A stretch of 64,000 nucleotides of DNA from CAVRZR01 sp964354215 (lineage in GTDB: Bacteria; Actinomycetota; Coriobacteriia; Anaerosomatales; CAVRZR01). Below are positions 1 through 7,501 of this stretch, in pieces (the first letter of the stretch is position 1; each line of letters opens with the position of its first letter). Under the pieces are notes generated by a model that saw only the letters and a list, made by a program, of their open reading frames with translations, ran no database searches and was not told the origin of the DNA. Location: assembly GCA_964354215.1 (NCBI GenBank), contig CAYGYT010000005.1, positions 17,589 to 81,588 on the forward strand, given 5' to 3'. The position numbers and the translations under genes were made by a program.

Positions 1-1
1 G

Positions 2-1198
2 ATCTGGGGCGTGAACACGCTCTTCCTCATGGGCGCGGGACTCACGATCTTCGAGGTCATGCTCGTGAACTCGGCATTCACGCTGGGCAGCCTCGTCTTC
101 GAGGTTCCCACGGGAGTGATCGCCGACACCATCGGCCGGAAGGCGTCGTTCCTCATCGCCAGCGGCTCGCTGCTCGTGTCGACCCTTCTCTACGTCGCGG
201 CCGCGCAGTACTCGCTCGGCATATGGTGGTTCGTCGGGGCTTCAGTGCTGATCGGGTTCGGCTTCGCCTGCCAGACCGGCGCCGTCGACGCGTGGCTGGT
301 AGACGCACTCGACTACACGGGCTTCGAGCTGCCGAAGGAACGTGTCTTCGCCTGGGGAGGCATGGCGTTTGGATCCGCCATGCTCGTGGGCACGCTTCTC
401 GGAGGCTTTCTCGGCCAGGTCAACCTGTCTCTTCCGTACGTTGTGCGAGCGGGGCTGCTCGCGGTCACGTTCCTCTTCACGGCCTTGATGATGCGCGATC
501 TGGGCTTCGAGCCGCGGCCGCTCAAGGCTTCGACCTTCGCCAGGGAGACGAGAACGATCTTCGACGCAGGCGTGACGTACGGCTGGCGCCACAAGGTCGT
601 GCGCCCGCTGCTCTGGGTTTCGCTCGTCGGCGGAGTCTTCTTCCTCTTCGCCTTCTACTCGTGGCAGCGCTACGCACTCGATCTCCTGGGCAAGGAGTAC
701 GTGTGGGTGATCGGCGTGCTCACGGCGGCTTCCTCCCTCGCCGGAATCGGCGGGAATGCCCTAGTGCGCCGCATCATGCGGGAAGGTGACGCGCGACGGA
801 ATGCGACGAAGGTCCTCGCGACCTGTACTGCGGGGATGGCCGGCCTTGCCTTCGCGGTCGGCCTTGTTGGGGTGATCGCCCGGGAGCCCGGTCTTGCGCC
901 GTTCGCCGTTGCCACGGTCCTGTGGCTCTCGTGGGGGTTCATCTTCGGCATCGTGGGACCGGTGAGGCAGGCGTTTCTGAACGAGCAGATCCCATCCGCG
1001 CAGCGAGCTACGGTTCTCTCGCTCGACGCGTTCTTCGCCGACGCTGGCGGCGTGGTCGGGCAGCCGGCTCTGGGGCGGGTTGCTGAGCGCTTCTCGATAC
1101 CCGTCGGCTGGATTGTCGGCTCGCTCTTCCTCGGCCTGGGCGTTCCACTATACGCGAGGGCAGGGCGCGCGTTTCGTGAGCAGCAGCAGCGCCAGTAG
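2..1198 (+). CDS. MFS transporter, 5' end outside the window
   Basis: Major facilitator superfamily permease of the inner membrane; the substrate cannot be told. About 11 hydrophobic segments are visible. The MFS loop 2-3 signature appears as FEVPTGVIADTIGRK near residue 35. The frame is open to base 2 (Ile-Trp-Gly-Val) and only part of helix 1 is present, so the true start lies upstream of the window; the GTG at 11 is not a convincing start. The stop is TAG at 1196-1198. The next gene follows on the same strand after about 165 nt. Family call is firm, specificity unknown. Confidence 0.85.
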   Translation: MWGVNTLFLMGAGLTIFEVMLVNSAFTLGSLVFEVPTGVIADTIGRKASFLIASGSLLVSTLLYVAAAQYSLGIWWFVGASVLIGFGFACQTGAVDAWLVDALDYTGFELPKERVFAWGGMAFGSAMLVGTLLGGFLGQVNLSLPYVVRAGLLAVTFLFTALMMRDLGFEPRPLKASTFARETRTIFDAGVTYGWRHKVVRPLLWVSLVGGVFFLFAFYSWQRYALDLLGKEYVWVIGVLTAASSLAGIGGNALVRRIMREGDARRNATKVLATCTAGMAGLAFAVGLVGVIAREPGLAPFAVATVLWLSWGFIFGIVGPVRQAFLNEQIPSAQRATVLSLDAFFADAGGVVGQPALGRVAERFSIPVGWIVGSLFLGLGVPLYARAGRAFREQQQRQ

Positions 1199-1363
1199 CT
1201 CTTGCACCGGCGCGCTGTCCGCGGCGAGCGACTCTGCGCGTGCGGTGATGCACGCGCACTCCGTGGGAACACTCACCTTGCAGTACGGCTGCCGTGCGCG
1301 CCGGCCCGGCGGGGACGACGCATCAATGGCGCCGAACGTCGGCGCCGCAAGGAGGCGAGCGTC

Positions 1364-1786
1364 ATGCTGGGGGAGTATGGCCAGGTTCGAGCGCTCTCGG
1401 ACGGAGAGATCATCTTCTCCGAGGGCGAACCGGGTCGCGAGATGTACGTGGTCCGTGAGGGCAAAGTGCGGATCTTCGGGTCGGACCAGGGCCGTGAGAC
1501 GACGCTCTGCGTCCTGAAGAAGGCCGACTTCTTTGGTGAGATGTCGCTTCTGACTGGTCGTCCGCGCTCGGCAACGGCGCAGGCTGTCGGCGAGGTCGAG
1601 CTCTTGACGATCGACAAGGCGCAATTCGACCATCTCATCGAAGAGCCGCTGGTGAGAATGATGCTCGAGCGGATGAGCGAGCGCATCTGGGATGTGGATC
1701 ACCGCCTCGAAGAGCTGAACGCCCAGGACCAGATTCGCCGAGAGCACCTTTCAGGTCTGGTCCAGCAGCGCACGTGGGTCGTGTAG
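1364..1786 (+). CDS. Cyclic nucleotide-binding domain protein
   Basis: A 140-residue stand-alone cNMP-binding (CRP-like) domain with no DNA-binding helix-turn-helix. The beta-roll is recognisable in IIFSEGEPGREMYVVREGKV and in the phosphate-binding cassette DFFGEMSLLTGRPRSATAQA. A helical, polar C-terminus (MLERMSERIWDVDHRLEEL) may mediate partner contact. The frame is open from 1202, but the ATG at 1364 follows an AAGGAGG ribosome-binding site at 1349-1355, and the upstream translation is Arg-rich non-protein-like sequence. The cassette keeps the GE...RSA arrangement used to bind cAMP-like ligands, so it probably acts as a nucleotide sensor; its output partner is unknown. Confidence 0.82.
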   Translation: MLGEYGQVRALSDGEIIFSEGEPGREMYVVREGKVRIFGSDQGRETTLCVLKKADFFGEMSLLTGRPRSATAQAVGEVELLTIDKAQFDHLIEEPLVRMMLERMSERIWDVDHRLEELNAQDQIRREHLSGLVQQRTWVV

Positions 1787-1934
1787 TCTTCCTCGACTGA
1801 GGTGTGAGCCGCGAGGCAACGAGAACTCAACAGAGCTCCAACTCCCGAGCAACGCCTCAGGAGGACACTCAGAGTGAGGGATTGTGTCGACCGGCTCGCA
1901 ACAGCACGCGCGCCGAGGAGAGGAGGTCGACTGC

Positions 1935-2693
1935 ATGCACAACAGGACGAAGATGGTGATCGGAGCGGTGCTTGCGCTCGCTCTGGTGTTCGGGGGCGTG
2001 GCAGCTGCGTTCGCTGCGCATGCCATCACGTTGTCGGTGAAGCCCGACCGGGTTATGTACCCGCACAAGAGCAACGTGACCGTCGGGCTGGACGGATTCG
2101 CTTCGGCACCGGCTACGGTGACGGTGCAGTACCGATACGTCGACGGGGGCGATTGGAAGAACTGGAGGACTATTTCGGCATCGCGTAGCGCCGAAGGCAC
2201 CCGAGTCACGCTCCCGGCGACCGCGTCGATCCTCAAGGGTACGACCGAGTTCCGCGCGTTCGAGAGCGGCGTGGCCACAAGCCAGGTCGTGACCGTGACG
2301 GTGCTGGCTCGGCTGTCTAGGCCACACGTCAGCCAGTTGAATGGATTCGGCCAGGCGAAGGGATTCAGGGCGTTCCGCACGAGGGAGCGCTCGGTCGTGT
2401 CCCGCAGCTTCACGATCCGCGGCCAGATATGGCCCGCTCATCCGAGCGGCAAGGATGCCGTGAAGCTCGAGTTCGCCAAGAAGGATGGCGCGAACTGGGT
2501 ACCGCAGCCTGAAATGACACGCATGGTGAAGATCAGCAGGGGACGAGCTTGTGATCGGCACACAAAGGACTTCATGTCCTCGTGGGGTACGACGTTGCCG
2601 GTTCCCTCGGAGGGTCGCTGGCGTGTCACGGCCTCTCATGAGGACACCGCCCACGCCATGTCCTCCATGGTGAGCGAGTTCGCTGTTCGCTAG
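1935..2693 (+). CDS. Secreted protein of unknown function
   Basis: 252 residues starting at ATG 1935, preceded by AGGAGG at 1921-1926. An N-terminal signal peptide is clear (hydrophobic run IGAVLALALVFGGVAAAFAA, cleavage likely after AFA). The mature part looks all-beta, with an Ig-like stretch near residues 30-110 (VTVGLDGFASAPATVTVQYRY and following strands) resembling the repeats of secreted cell-surface proteins. No catalytic motif or lipobox is seen. The frame extends upstream to 1884 but lacks a ribosome-binding site there. It ends just before a strong hairpin shared with the convergent neighbour. Function not recognised. Confidence 0.75.
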   Translation: MHNRTKMVIGAVLALALVFGGVAAAFAAHAITLSVKPDRVMYPHKSNVTVGLDGFASAPATVTVQYRYVDGGDWKNWRTISASRSAEGTRVTLPATASILKGTTEFRAFESGVATSQVVTVTVLARLSRPHVSQLNGFGQAKGFRAFRTRERSVVSRSFTIRGQIWPAHPSGKDAVKLEFAKKDGANWVPQPEMTRMVKISRGRACDRHTKDFMSSWGTTLPVPSEGRWRVTASHEDTAHAMSSMVSEFAVR

Positions 2694-2716
2694 TACCGTT
2701 CCGGTTGGAACCAGTC

Positions 2717-2753
2717 CGAAGCCCGGCGGCGGAGTCTCGCCATCCGGGCTTCG
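2717..2753. terminator. Bidirectional terminator hairpin
   Basis: A 10-bp perfect inverted repeat (CGAAGCCCGG / CCGGGCTTCG, 2717-2726 and 2744-2753) separates two convergent genes. It has no T-tract, as is usual in high-GC genomes. Confidence 0.7.
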
Positions 2754-2760
2754 TTCGTCG

Positions 2761-3186
2761 CTATGCGCCGTTGTCATCCAGCGGCACTGCGATGTCGGTC
2801 TCGGGCGCCTCCGCCGGTTTCCACTCGCCGGGCAGCTCGGCGGGGGTTGCCGTGGCGTGGACATCCTCGACGGACGGGCGGCGTGACACGCGGGTCGTGA
2901 TGGTTGTTCTGCCCCGAATCTTGGGGCGCACTTTCCACGCCGAGAAGAGCAACGCCGCGGCTATGACCGCGAGGAGTATGAATAGGCCGATGCGTTGATC
3001 GGCGTCCAGTCCGAGGAAGGAATCGCGGCTCCAGGTCAGGAACTCGGCGAAGGCGAGGACTCCGCCGAGCGCGAGCACCAGGAGGGTCCCAAGACAGCAG
3101 CCGCAGCAGCCGAAGCCCCCGCGCGTCTGGCGGCTGGTCGTCTTGGTCCGCTCCGTTGTCTCTCGTACGCTCGGCTGCTCCGCCAT
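2761..3186 (-). CDS. Small Cys-rich membrane protein
   Basis: 141 residues from ATG 3186. A polar N-terminus carries the cysteine cluster CCGCC around residues 27-31. Two hydrophobic segments follow (LGTLLVLALGGVLAFAEFL and IGLFILLAVIAAALLFSAW), then a polar, Pro/Glu-rich tail of about 55 residues. The cluster sits just before the first membrane segment, so lipidation or metal binding is possible but unproven. It lies 36 nt downstream of another membrane protein on the same strand, which suggests an operon. No family recognised. Confidence 0.6.
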   Translation of the reverse strand: MAEQPSVRETTERTKTTSRQTRGGFGCCGCCLGTLLVLALGGVLAFAEFLTWSRDSFLGLDADQRIGLFILLAVIAAALLFSAWKVRPKIRGRTTITTRVSRRPSVEDVHATATPAELPGEWKPAEAPETDIAVPLDDNGA

Positions 3187-3222
3187 CTGCGGCGCGTGTC
3201 TCCCGTCCGGTCTCCGGTGCGA

Positions 3223-3978
3223 CTACTGTGACTCCGTCGGCGGGCCGTCTTGCGCATGGCGTTTCTCTCTGATGGCGTCCGAGCCTTTCTTGAGCGTGCT
3301 CGCCATCACGAACCCGGCGAAGTACAGGCACGCCGCGACTATCTCGGCGAGGTAGAAGAGGGTCGTGTTGTCGGCTTTGGCAAGCGAACCGCCGGACGCG
3401 ATCACGAGGGTCGCCGTCGCGATAAGAACGTTCGCCCAGACGCGGTACGCGTACTCGCGCTTGCGCATGAAGCGCAAGATCGACAGGATTGCGCTCCAGA
3501 ACAAGATGAGCGCCCCGGGAATCGTCAAGAGCATCGACATGACTCGCGGGTAGGTGAGCGCGGTTCCTCCAAGCGGTGCGTAACTGGAGAGCGCGGCCTT
3601 CGCGAGTTCCCCTGCGATCAGCTGTGTGGTCGCGACACCGAAGACGAGGGCCGCGAAGCACACCGTGTTGTACGCGAGGTAGAGGCGCGGCCAGGTCTTC
3701 GTGCGCGACATGAGGGCCACGCTGCCCTGCGCGAGAACCGCTACGAGAGTGGCACTCACGATGACGTATACCTTGAAGAGCCAGCCCGGCCAGCCGCCGG
3801 CGATCTGCGCCACGAACTCCATGAAGGCCGCGACCGAGTACATGGCGAAGCCGATCGTCCACCACAGCTGGTGAACCTTGCGACGTTCGCGCCATTGCCG
3901 GTAGAGCAGGACGGTGAAGACTGCGACGATGATCCCGGTGGCGAACGGCAACAACCAGCTGGTCAGCGCAGACTGCAA
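3223..3978 (-). CDS. Polytopic membrane protein of unknown function
   Basis: 251 residues with about seven hydrophobic segments, beginning with LLPFATGIIVAVFTVLLY and followed by a positively charged loop (RQWRERRKVHQ). The best start is TTG at 3978, 6 nt after an AAAGGGAG ribosome-binding site. The frame stays open to 4437, but that stretch runs antisense through the tRNA gene and is not protein-like. The topology resembles 7TM sensor or histidine-kinase membrane modules, but no output domain follows. The C-terminus is Lys/Arg-rich and cytoplasmic. It probably forms a two-gene operon with the small membrane protein downstream. Confidence 0.65.
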   Translation of the reverse strand: MQSALTSWLLPFATGIIVAVFTVLLYRQWRERRKVHQLWWTIGFAMYSVAAFMEFVAQIAGGWPGWLFKVYVIVSATLVAVLAQGSVALMSRTKTWPRLYLAYNTVCFAALVFGVATTQLIAGELAKAALSSYAPLGGTALTYPRVMSMLLTIPGALILFWSAILSILRFMRKREYAYRVWANVLIATATLVIASGGSLAKADNTTLFYLAEIVAACLYFAGFVMASTLKKGSDAIREKRHAQDGPPTESQ

Positions 3979-4300
3979 GGTGCACTCCCTTTCGACTGGC
4001 GTTGTCGGTCGCTTCCGGGTAAGCATCGTGCCGGTGACGGTACGTTGTCCAGCGACTCTGGTTGGCACGCCACTACTCTCAGATAGCGCCACACGAGGGG
4101 GTATCGCAGTGAGAACCGTAGCCCTCGTCGTGACAACTCCCCTGTGTGCCGCGTGTATGTCGGCGACAGCCGTGGCAGTCGAGTCCTCTGTGGTCGGTAC
4201 GCCGCCCGCACAGTCGTCGTCTTCGAACAGGAGCGCTGCCACGCCGTGGGTGTTCTGGACGTCCCAAACGTGTAGGCAGGGTGCCCGATCCGGCTGGCGA
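3979..4300. other. 322-nt non-coding interval
   Basis: No credible gene is seen on either strand. It lies between the 3' end of tRNA-Leu and the TTG start of the 7TM gene. I could not match it to a known riboswitch class; it may simply carry the promoter of the membrane-protein operon. Confidence 0.4.
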
Positions 4301-4387
4301 TGGTGCCCGGGGCGGGGATCGAACCCGCACTCCCTTTCGAGAACCGGTTTTTGAGACCGGCGCGTCTGCCTGTTCCGCCACCCGGGC
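4301..4387 (-). tRNA. tRNA-Leu (anticodon CAA)
   Basis: An 87-nt class II tRNA. The acceptor stem pairs GCCCGGG at the 5' end with CCCGGGC at the 3' end. The anticodon stem-loop is CCGGT-CTCAAAA-ACCGG (anticodon CAA), followed by a long variable arm and the T-arm GGTTCGATCC. The 3' CCA is encoded (TGG at 4301-4303 on the plus strand). A TACAAT -10 box lies on the minus strand at 4414-4409. Confidence 0.95.
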
Positions 4388-4408
4388 GAGGGTGCCACGA
4401 CTCGGCAC

Positions 4409-4424
4409 ATTGTAGCCGTATACT
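4409..4424. promoter_or_regulatory. Overlapping divergent -10 boxes (tRNA-Leu and pdtaS)
   Basis: The minus strand has TACAAT (4414-4409), about 22 nt upstream of the tRNA 5' end. The plus strand has TATACT (4419-4424), only 6 nt before the ATG of pdtaS. That spacing puts the predicted transcription start at or next to the A of the start codon, and no ribosome-binding site is visible, so pdtaS may be made from a leaderless mRNA. Confidence 0.5.
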
Positions 4425-4430
4425 CGACGT

Positions 4431-5846
4431 ATGGCATTCGATGATACGAGCGTGGATTCCCGCGGCGAGCGCGTGCGCGAGCACCTCGACAACATCGCAG
4501 AGAACCTCCAGCTCGTCGCCGACATGGGCTACGGAGACGTGGCGCTTGCGGTGCCAGGCGATGACGGGGAACTCGAGGTGACCGCCGATGCGCGTCCCAC
4601 GACGGCCGTGGCCGCCCTGGCGGCGAGCCGGGTCGGCCGTGCGCTCAAGCGAGACGACGAGCTGGAGGCCTACCAGGCGTTCGAGTCCGGCGAGCCGGTG
4701 ATGGGAGAGCAGAGGCGAATCACGCGGGGCATCTCGTACGCGACCGCGGCGTATCCCGTGGGCGAGCCGCCGCACGCCGTGATCATCCGCGACGTGGCGC
4801 AGCAAGTGGTCGAGGCACCCGGCAAGATGGAGTCCGCATTCATGGACGCCGCCGAGGAGCTGCTCGATTCGATCCGTCGCGAGCCCCTGCTCGATGTGAG
4901 AGCCCGCGAGCCGTTCTCGACCGTCCGTCTCGCGGGCGACGGCGTGCTTCGCGTGGGCCCCTCGGGTTCCGTGACCTACGCGAGCCCGAACGCCGTGAAC
5001 ATCATGCGTCTGGCGGGTGTAGAGGGCGTTCTTCCGGGCCTGCCCGTGTCGGCTCTTCCGGGCGCGGCTGTCTCTATCGCGCCGGTGGTGGGCTCGAGGG
5101 GGGCGCTCGCGACTGAGGTGGAGGCGGGCGAGCGCGTGCTCCGATACCGCTCCATTTCACTGCCGGCCGGTGCTCTCGTGCTCGTGGAGGACGTCACGGA
5201 GGCTCGGCGCCGCGAGCAAGAGCTCAAGGTCAAGGAAGCGACCATTCGCGAGGTCCACCATCGTGTGAAGAACAACCTCCAGACCATCGCGAGTCTCTTG
5301 CGCATCCAGGCGAGGCGTGTGCAGTCCGAGGACGCCCGTCGCGCGCTGCGCGAGGCGACCGAACGCGTGAGCTCCATGGCGGTCGTCCACGAACTCCTCT
5401 CCGGTTCGGACGAGGAGCGCATTGATTTCGCGCAGGCCGCGGACACGGTCGTGGACATGGTTCGCCGAGGACTCGCCGGAGAAGGCCCTCACGTCTCAGT
5501 AGATCTCGAGGGCTCGACCGGTCTTGTGCCGGCGAATGTAGCGACGTCACTTGCGCTCGTACTCGCCGAGCTCATGCACAACGCCATCGAGCACGGGTTC
5601 GCGGGCCGCGAGGAGGGTTCGGTGAAGGTGACGATGCGCCGAATCCCCGGTGAGCTCGTCCTATCGGTCCGAGATGACGGTGTCGGACTTCCCCCCGGTT
5701 TCGACCCAGCGACGCATTCGAATCTCGGCCTCGAGATCGTGCGAACCATTGTTCAGGATGACCTCCGAGGCACGCTCTCCTTCTCCGGAGGCCGCGGTAC
5801 GACCGTCACGGTGAGATTCCCGCTCGCGGGCATCCAGGAGGACTGA
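4431..5846 (+). CDS. pdtaS: Sensor histidine kinase, PdtaS-like (HisKA_2 type)
   Basis: 471-residue soluble sensor kinase without membrane segments. Residues 1-150 form an N-terminal sensor region (GAF-like), about 160-265 a PAS-like fold, then the HisKA_2 dimerisation helix with EVHHRVKNNLQT (phosphoacceptor His276/277). The HATPase domain carries the N-box LAELMHNAIEHGF, the G1 box DDGVGLPP and a G2 region SGGRGTTV. This order matches actinobacterial PdtaS, which phosphorylates the ANTAR regulator PdtaR. The regulator gene follows after 4 nt, so the pair is co-transcribed. The gene may be leaderless (TATACT 6 nt before the ATG). The ligand is unknown; in mycobacteria the pair is linked to nutrient and metal stress. 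Confidence 0.85.
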   Translation: MAFDDTSVDSRGERVREHLDNIAENLQLVADMGYGDVALAVPGDDGELEVTADARPTTAVAALAASRVGRALKRDDELEAYQAFESGEPVMGEQRRITRGISYATAAYPVGEPPHAVIIRDVAQQVVEAPGKMESAFMDAAEELLDSIRREPLLDVRAREPFSTVRLAGDGVLRVGPSGSVTYASPNAVNIMRLAGVEGVLPGLPVSALPGAAVSIAPVVGSRGALATEVEAGERVLRYRSISLPAGALVLVEDVTEARRREQELKVKEATIREVHHRVKNNLQTIASLLRIQARRVQSEDARRALREATERVSSMAVVHELLSGSDEERIDFAQAADTVVDMVRRGLAGEGPHVSVDLEGSTGLVPANVATSLALVLAELMHNAIEHGFAGREEGSVKVTMRRIPGELVLSVRDDGVGLPPGFDPATHSNLGLEIVRTIVQDDLRGTLSFSGGRGTTVTVRFPLAGIQED

Positions 5847-5850
5847 TCCG

Positions 5851-6420
5851 ATGCGCGTCTTGATCGCCGAGGACGAAGCGCTCATTCGCATGGACTTGCG
5901 CGAGATGCTCGAAGAAGAGGGACACGAGGTCGTAGGCGAAGCACGCAATGGACGCGAGGCCTTGGACTCAGCGCGGCAACTTCGGCCGGACATCGTGTTC
6001 ATGGACATCAACATGCCGGAGATGAGCGGGATAGAGGCTGCTCGGGCCGTCGCGGCCGAGGGATTGGCGCCGGTGGTCATGGTGACCGCCTTCTCACAGG
6101 CGTCGTACGTGGAACAGGCAGCGAACGCAGGCGCGATGGCGTACGTCGTCAAGCCCTTCGCGCGCAAGGACGTCGTACCGGCCATGCAGGTCGCCGTCTC
6201 CCGCTTCGCCGAGGCGCAGACGCTCGCCGAGGAGGTCGCGGACCTCACCGAACGGCTCGAGACCCGCAAGGTCGTCGACCGAGCCAAGGGCATCCTGATG
6301 GCGCGAGGGATGCCCGAGCCGGAAGCGTTCAAGCGTCTGCAGAAGCTCGCGATGGACAAACGCAAGACGCTTCGGCAGGTGGCCGAAGCCGTCGTTCTGG
6401 CGAGCGAAGCGGGCGAGTAG
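5851..6420 (+). CDS. pdtaR: ANTAR-domain response regulator, PdtaR-like
   Basis: 189 residues. The N-terminal receiver has the acidic pair EDE (7-9), phosphoacceptor Asp52 (VFMDINMPEMSG) and the switch Lys in VVKPF. A short coiled coil (LAEEVADLTERLETRK) leads into a C-terminal ANTAR domain with its conserved core VVDRAKGILMARGMPEPEAF and ending RQVAEAVV. ANTAR proteins bind paired hexaloop hairpins in mRNA and act by antitermination or translational control. The target RNAs are not evident in this window. It is translationally close to its kinase (4-nt gap). The stop lies 3 nt from the convergent phosphoesterase gene. Confidence 0.9.
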   Translation: MRVLIAEDEALIRMDLREMLEEEGHEVVGEARNGREALDSARQLRPDIVFMDINMPEMSGIEAARAVAAEGLAPVVMVTAFSQASYVEQAANAGAMAYVVKPFARKDVVPAMQVAVSRFAEAQTLAEEVADLTERLETRKVVDRAKGILMARGMPEPEAFKRLQKLAMDKRKTLRQVAEAVVLASEAGE

Positions 6421-6423
6421 CGC

Positions 6424-7272
6424 CTAGCGATGGACTTCGCGTTCCTGCGAGAGCCGTCCCGCTCCGCGTCGGCGACGATGCTGTCGCATCGAGTACGTGT
6501 GACTCTTGCGGCCCTCGCCCGTCGAATCGATGATCTCCACGGTCGCCTGGTCATGCTGCACGGTGATGACGTTGTACGAGGGCGGGATCTCGGCACGCGT
6601 ACGCCAAGTCGAGGCGGTTCCGCTCGTGACGATGAGCATGCCGCTGATCGGCCAGACGTAGGGGACGTGTTTGTGACCGGCGAGGATGAGATCGACGTCG
6701 TGCGCGGCCAGGATCTCGAGCACGTCGCCGGCGTCGAGGACGATGTTGCGTTCGCGTCCGGTGCTCGGGATGCCCACGAGGTGGTGGTGTATCGCGACTA
6801 CCTTGAAGATCTCCTCGTCGGGAGGGCCGAGCTGCTCTGAGAGCCAGTCGTAGCGATGCCGTCCGACTTCACCGTCATCGAGGTCGGGCTTGCTCGAGTC
6901 GACAGACACAATGCGGATGCGTTCCTGGCTCACGCCATCCACGTCGATACCGAAACCCATCTCGTGTGCCTGCCAGCGCTTCCCGAACATGTCGAGGAAG
7001 TGCATGTAGCCTACGTTGCGGCTGTCGTGGTTGCCGGGAGTGACGACGACGTTCGGGCACTCCAGGCGTTCGATGTGCATGAGGGCGAGCTCGAACTCGT
7101 CGCGATAGCCGTTGACGGTGAGATCGCCCGGTATCACGACGACATCGGGCGTGATCTCGTTCACCTCTCGGATCACCCGCTCAAGCATGTGCTCGTCGAA
7201 GCGGGGGTCTCCGCAGTGGAGGTCCGAGAACTGGGCGATCACGAAACGTTTGGCGGTCGGACTCACGGGCAT
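6424..7272 (-). CDS. Calcineurin-like metallophosphoesterase
   Basis: 282 residues from ATG 7272 with AAAGGA six nt upstream. All the metal-ligand blocks of class III cyclic-nucleotide-type phosphoesterases are present: FSDLHCG (D-x-H, near residue 16), GDLTVNG (GD), PGNHDSR (GNHD), IHHHLVG and GHKHVPY. No signal peptide is present, so it is cytoplasmic. The arrangement resembles the CpdA / icc (3',5'-cAMP phosphodiesterase) branch, but substrate cannot be assigned from sequence. The basic C-terminus (RQHRRRRGAGR) is unusual. The gene is convergent with pdtaR and divergent from the GOGAT operon. Confidence 0.85.
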   Translation of the reverse strand: MPVSPTAKRFVIAQFSDLHCGDPRFDEHMLERVIREVNEITPDVVVIPGDLTVNGYRDEFELALMHIERLECPNVVVTPGNHDSRNVGYMHFLDMFGKRWQAHEMGFGIDVDGVSQERIRIVSVDSSKPDLDDGEVGRHRYDWLSEQLGPPDEEIFKVVAIHHHLVGIPSTGRERNIVLDAGDVLEILAAHDVDLILAGHKHVPYVWPISGMLIVTSGTASTWRTRAEIPPSYNVITVQHDQATVEIIDSTGEGRKSHTYSMRQHRRRRGAGRLSQEREVHR

Positions 7273-7325
7273 CGACGTCCTTTCAGTTCTCTTGCGTGCC
7301 GGAGCATCGCGACTGCGCCGCTCCG

Positions 7326-7378
7326 GTTTCGAGGGTGTTACTAGTGTGTTCCCTGTTGGGAGGCTTGCGTGCTACAAT
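7326..7378 (+). promoter_or_regulatory. GlnR-type half-sites and -10 box of the GOGAT operon
   Basis: Three half-sites follow one another at exact 11-bp steps: GTTTC (7326-7330), GTTAC (7337-7341) and GTTCC (7348-7352), each separated by 6 nt. A TACAAT -10 box follows at 7373-7378. GTnAC-n6-GAAAC-like blocks are the known operator form for actinobacterial GlnR, whose homologue is encoded at 14191-14856. Assignment is inference from motif and context. Confidence 0.55.
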
Positions 7379-7385
7379 TTGCGGG

Positions 7386-7475
7386 CGGCACAAGGATGTG
7401 CCGAACCGAAGATGCCGAGCAATGACGCTCACCAGGCCGATAGGGCCTGCGTGGGTGTTTTCGTTTCTTCGGCAT
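7386..7475 (+). other. Structured 5' leader of the GOGAT operon
   Basis: The predicted leader between the -10 box and the start at 7502 holds several hairpins. They are a 7-bp stem CGGCACA/TGTGCCG with loop AGGA (7386-7403), a stem AGGCC/GGCCT (7434-7438 with 7444-7448), and a long-range pairing ATGCCGA/TCGGCAT (7412-7418 with 7469-7475) that would close a multi-branch fold. It does not match the glutamine-riboswitch consensus as I know it. Possible cis-regulatory RNA. Confidence 0.35.
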
Positions 7476-7501
7476 GATCGCTCGTCAGGAAGGCGATGGG
7501 C

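Noticed and set aside
3979..4300. Cyclic di-GMP riboswitch before the membrane protein operon
   Set aside because: No match to the conserved tetraloop-receptor and GCAAAGCC-like core on either strand.
7386..7475. Glutamine (glnA-type) riboswitch
   Set aside because: The leader has a weakly similar CGCTCACC stretch but lacks the GACGGAAGTAGG-like core.
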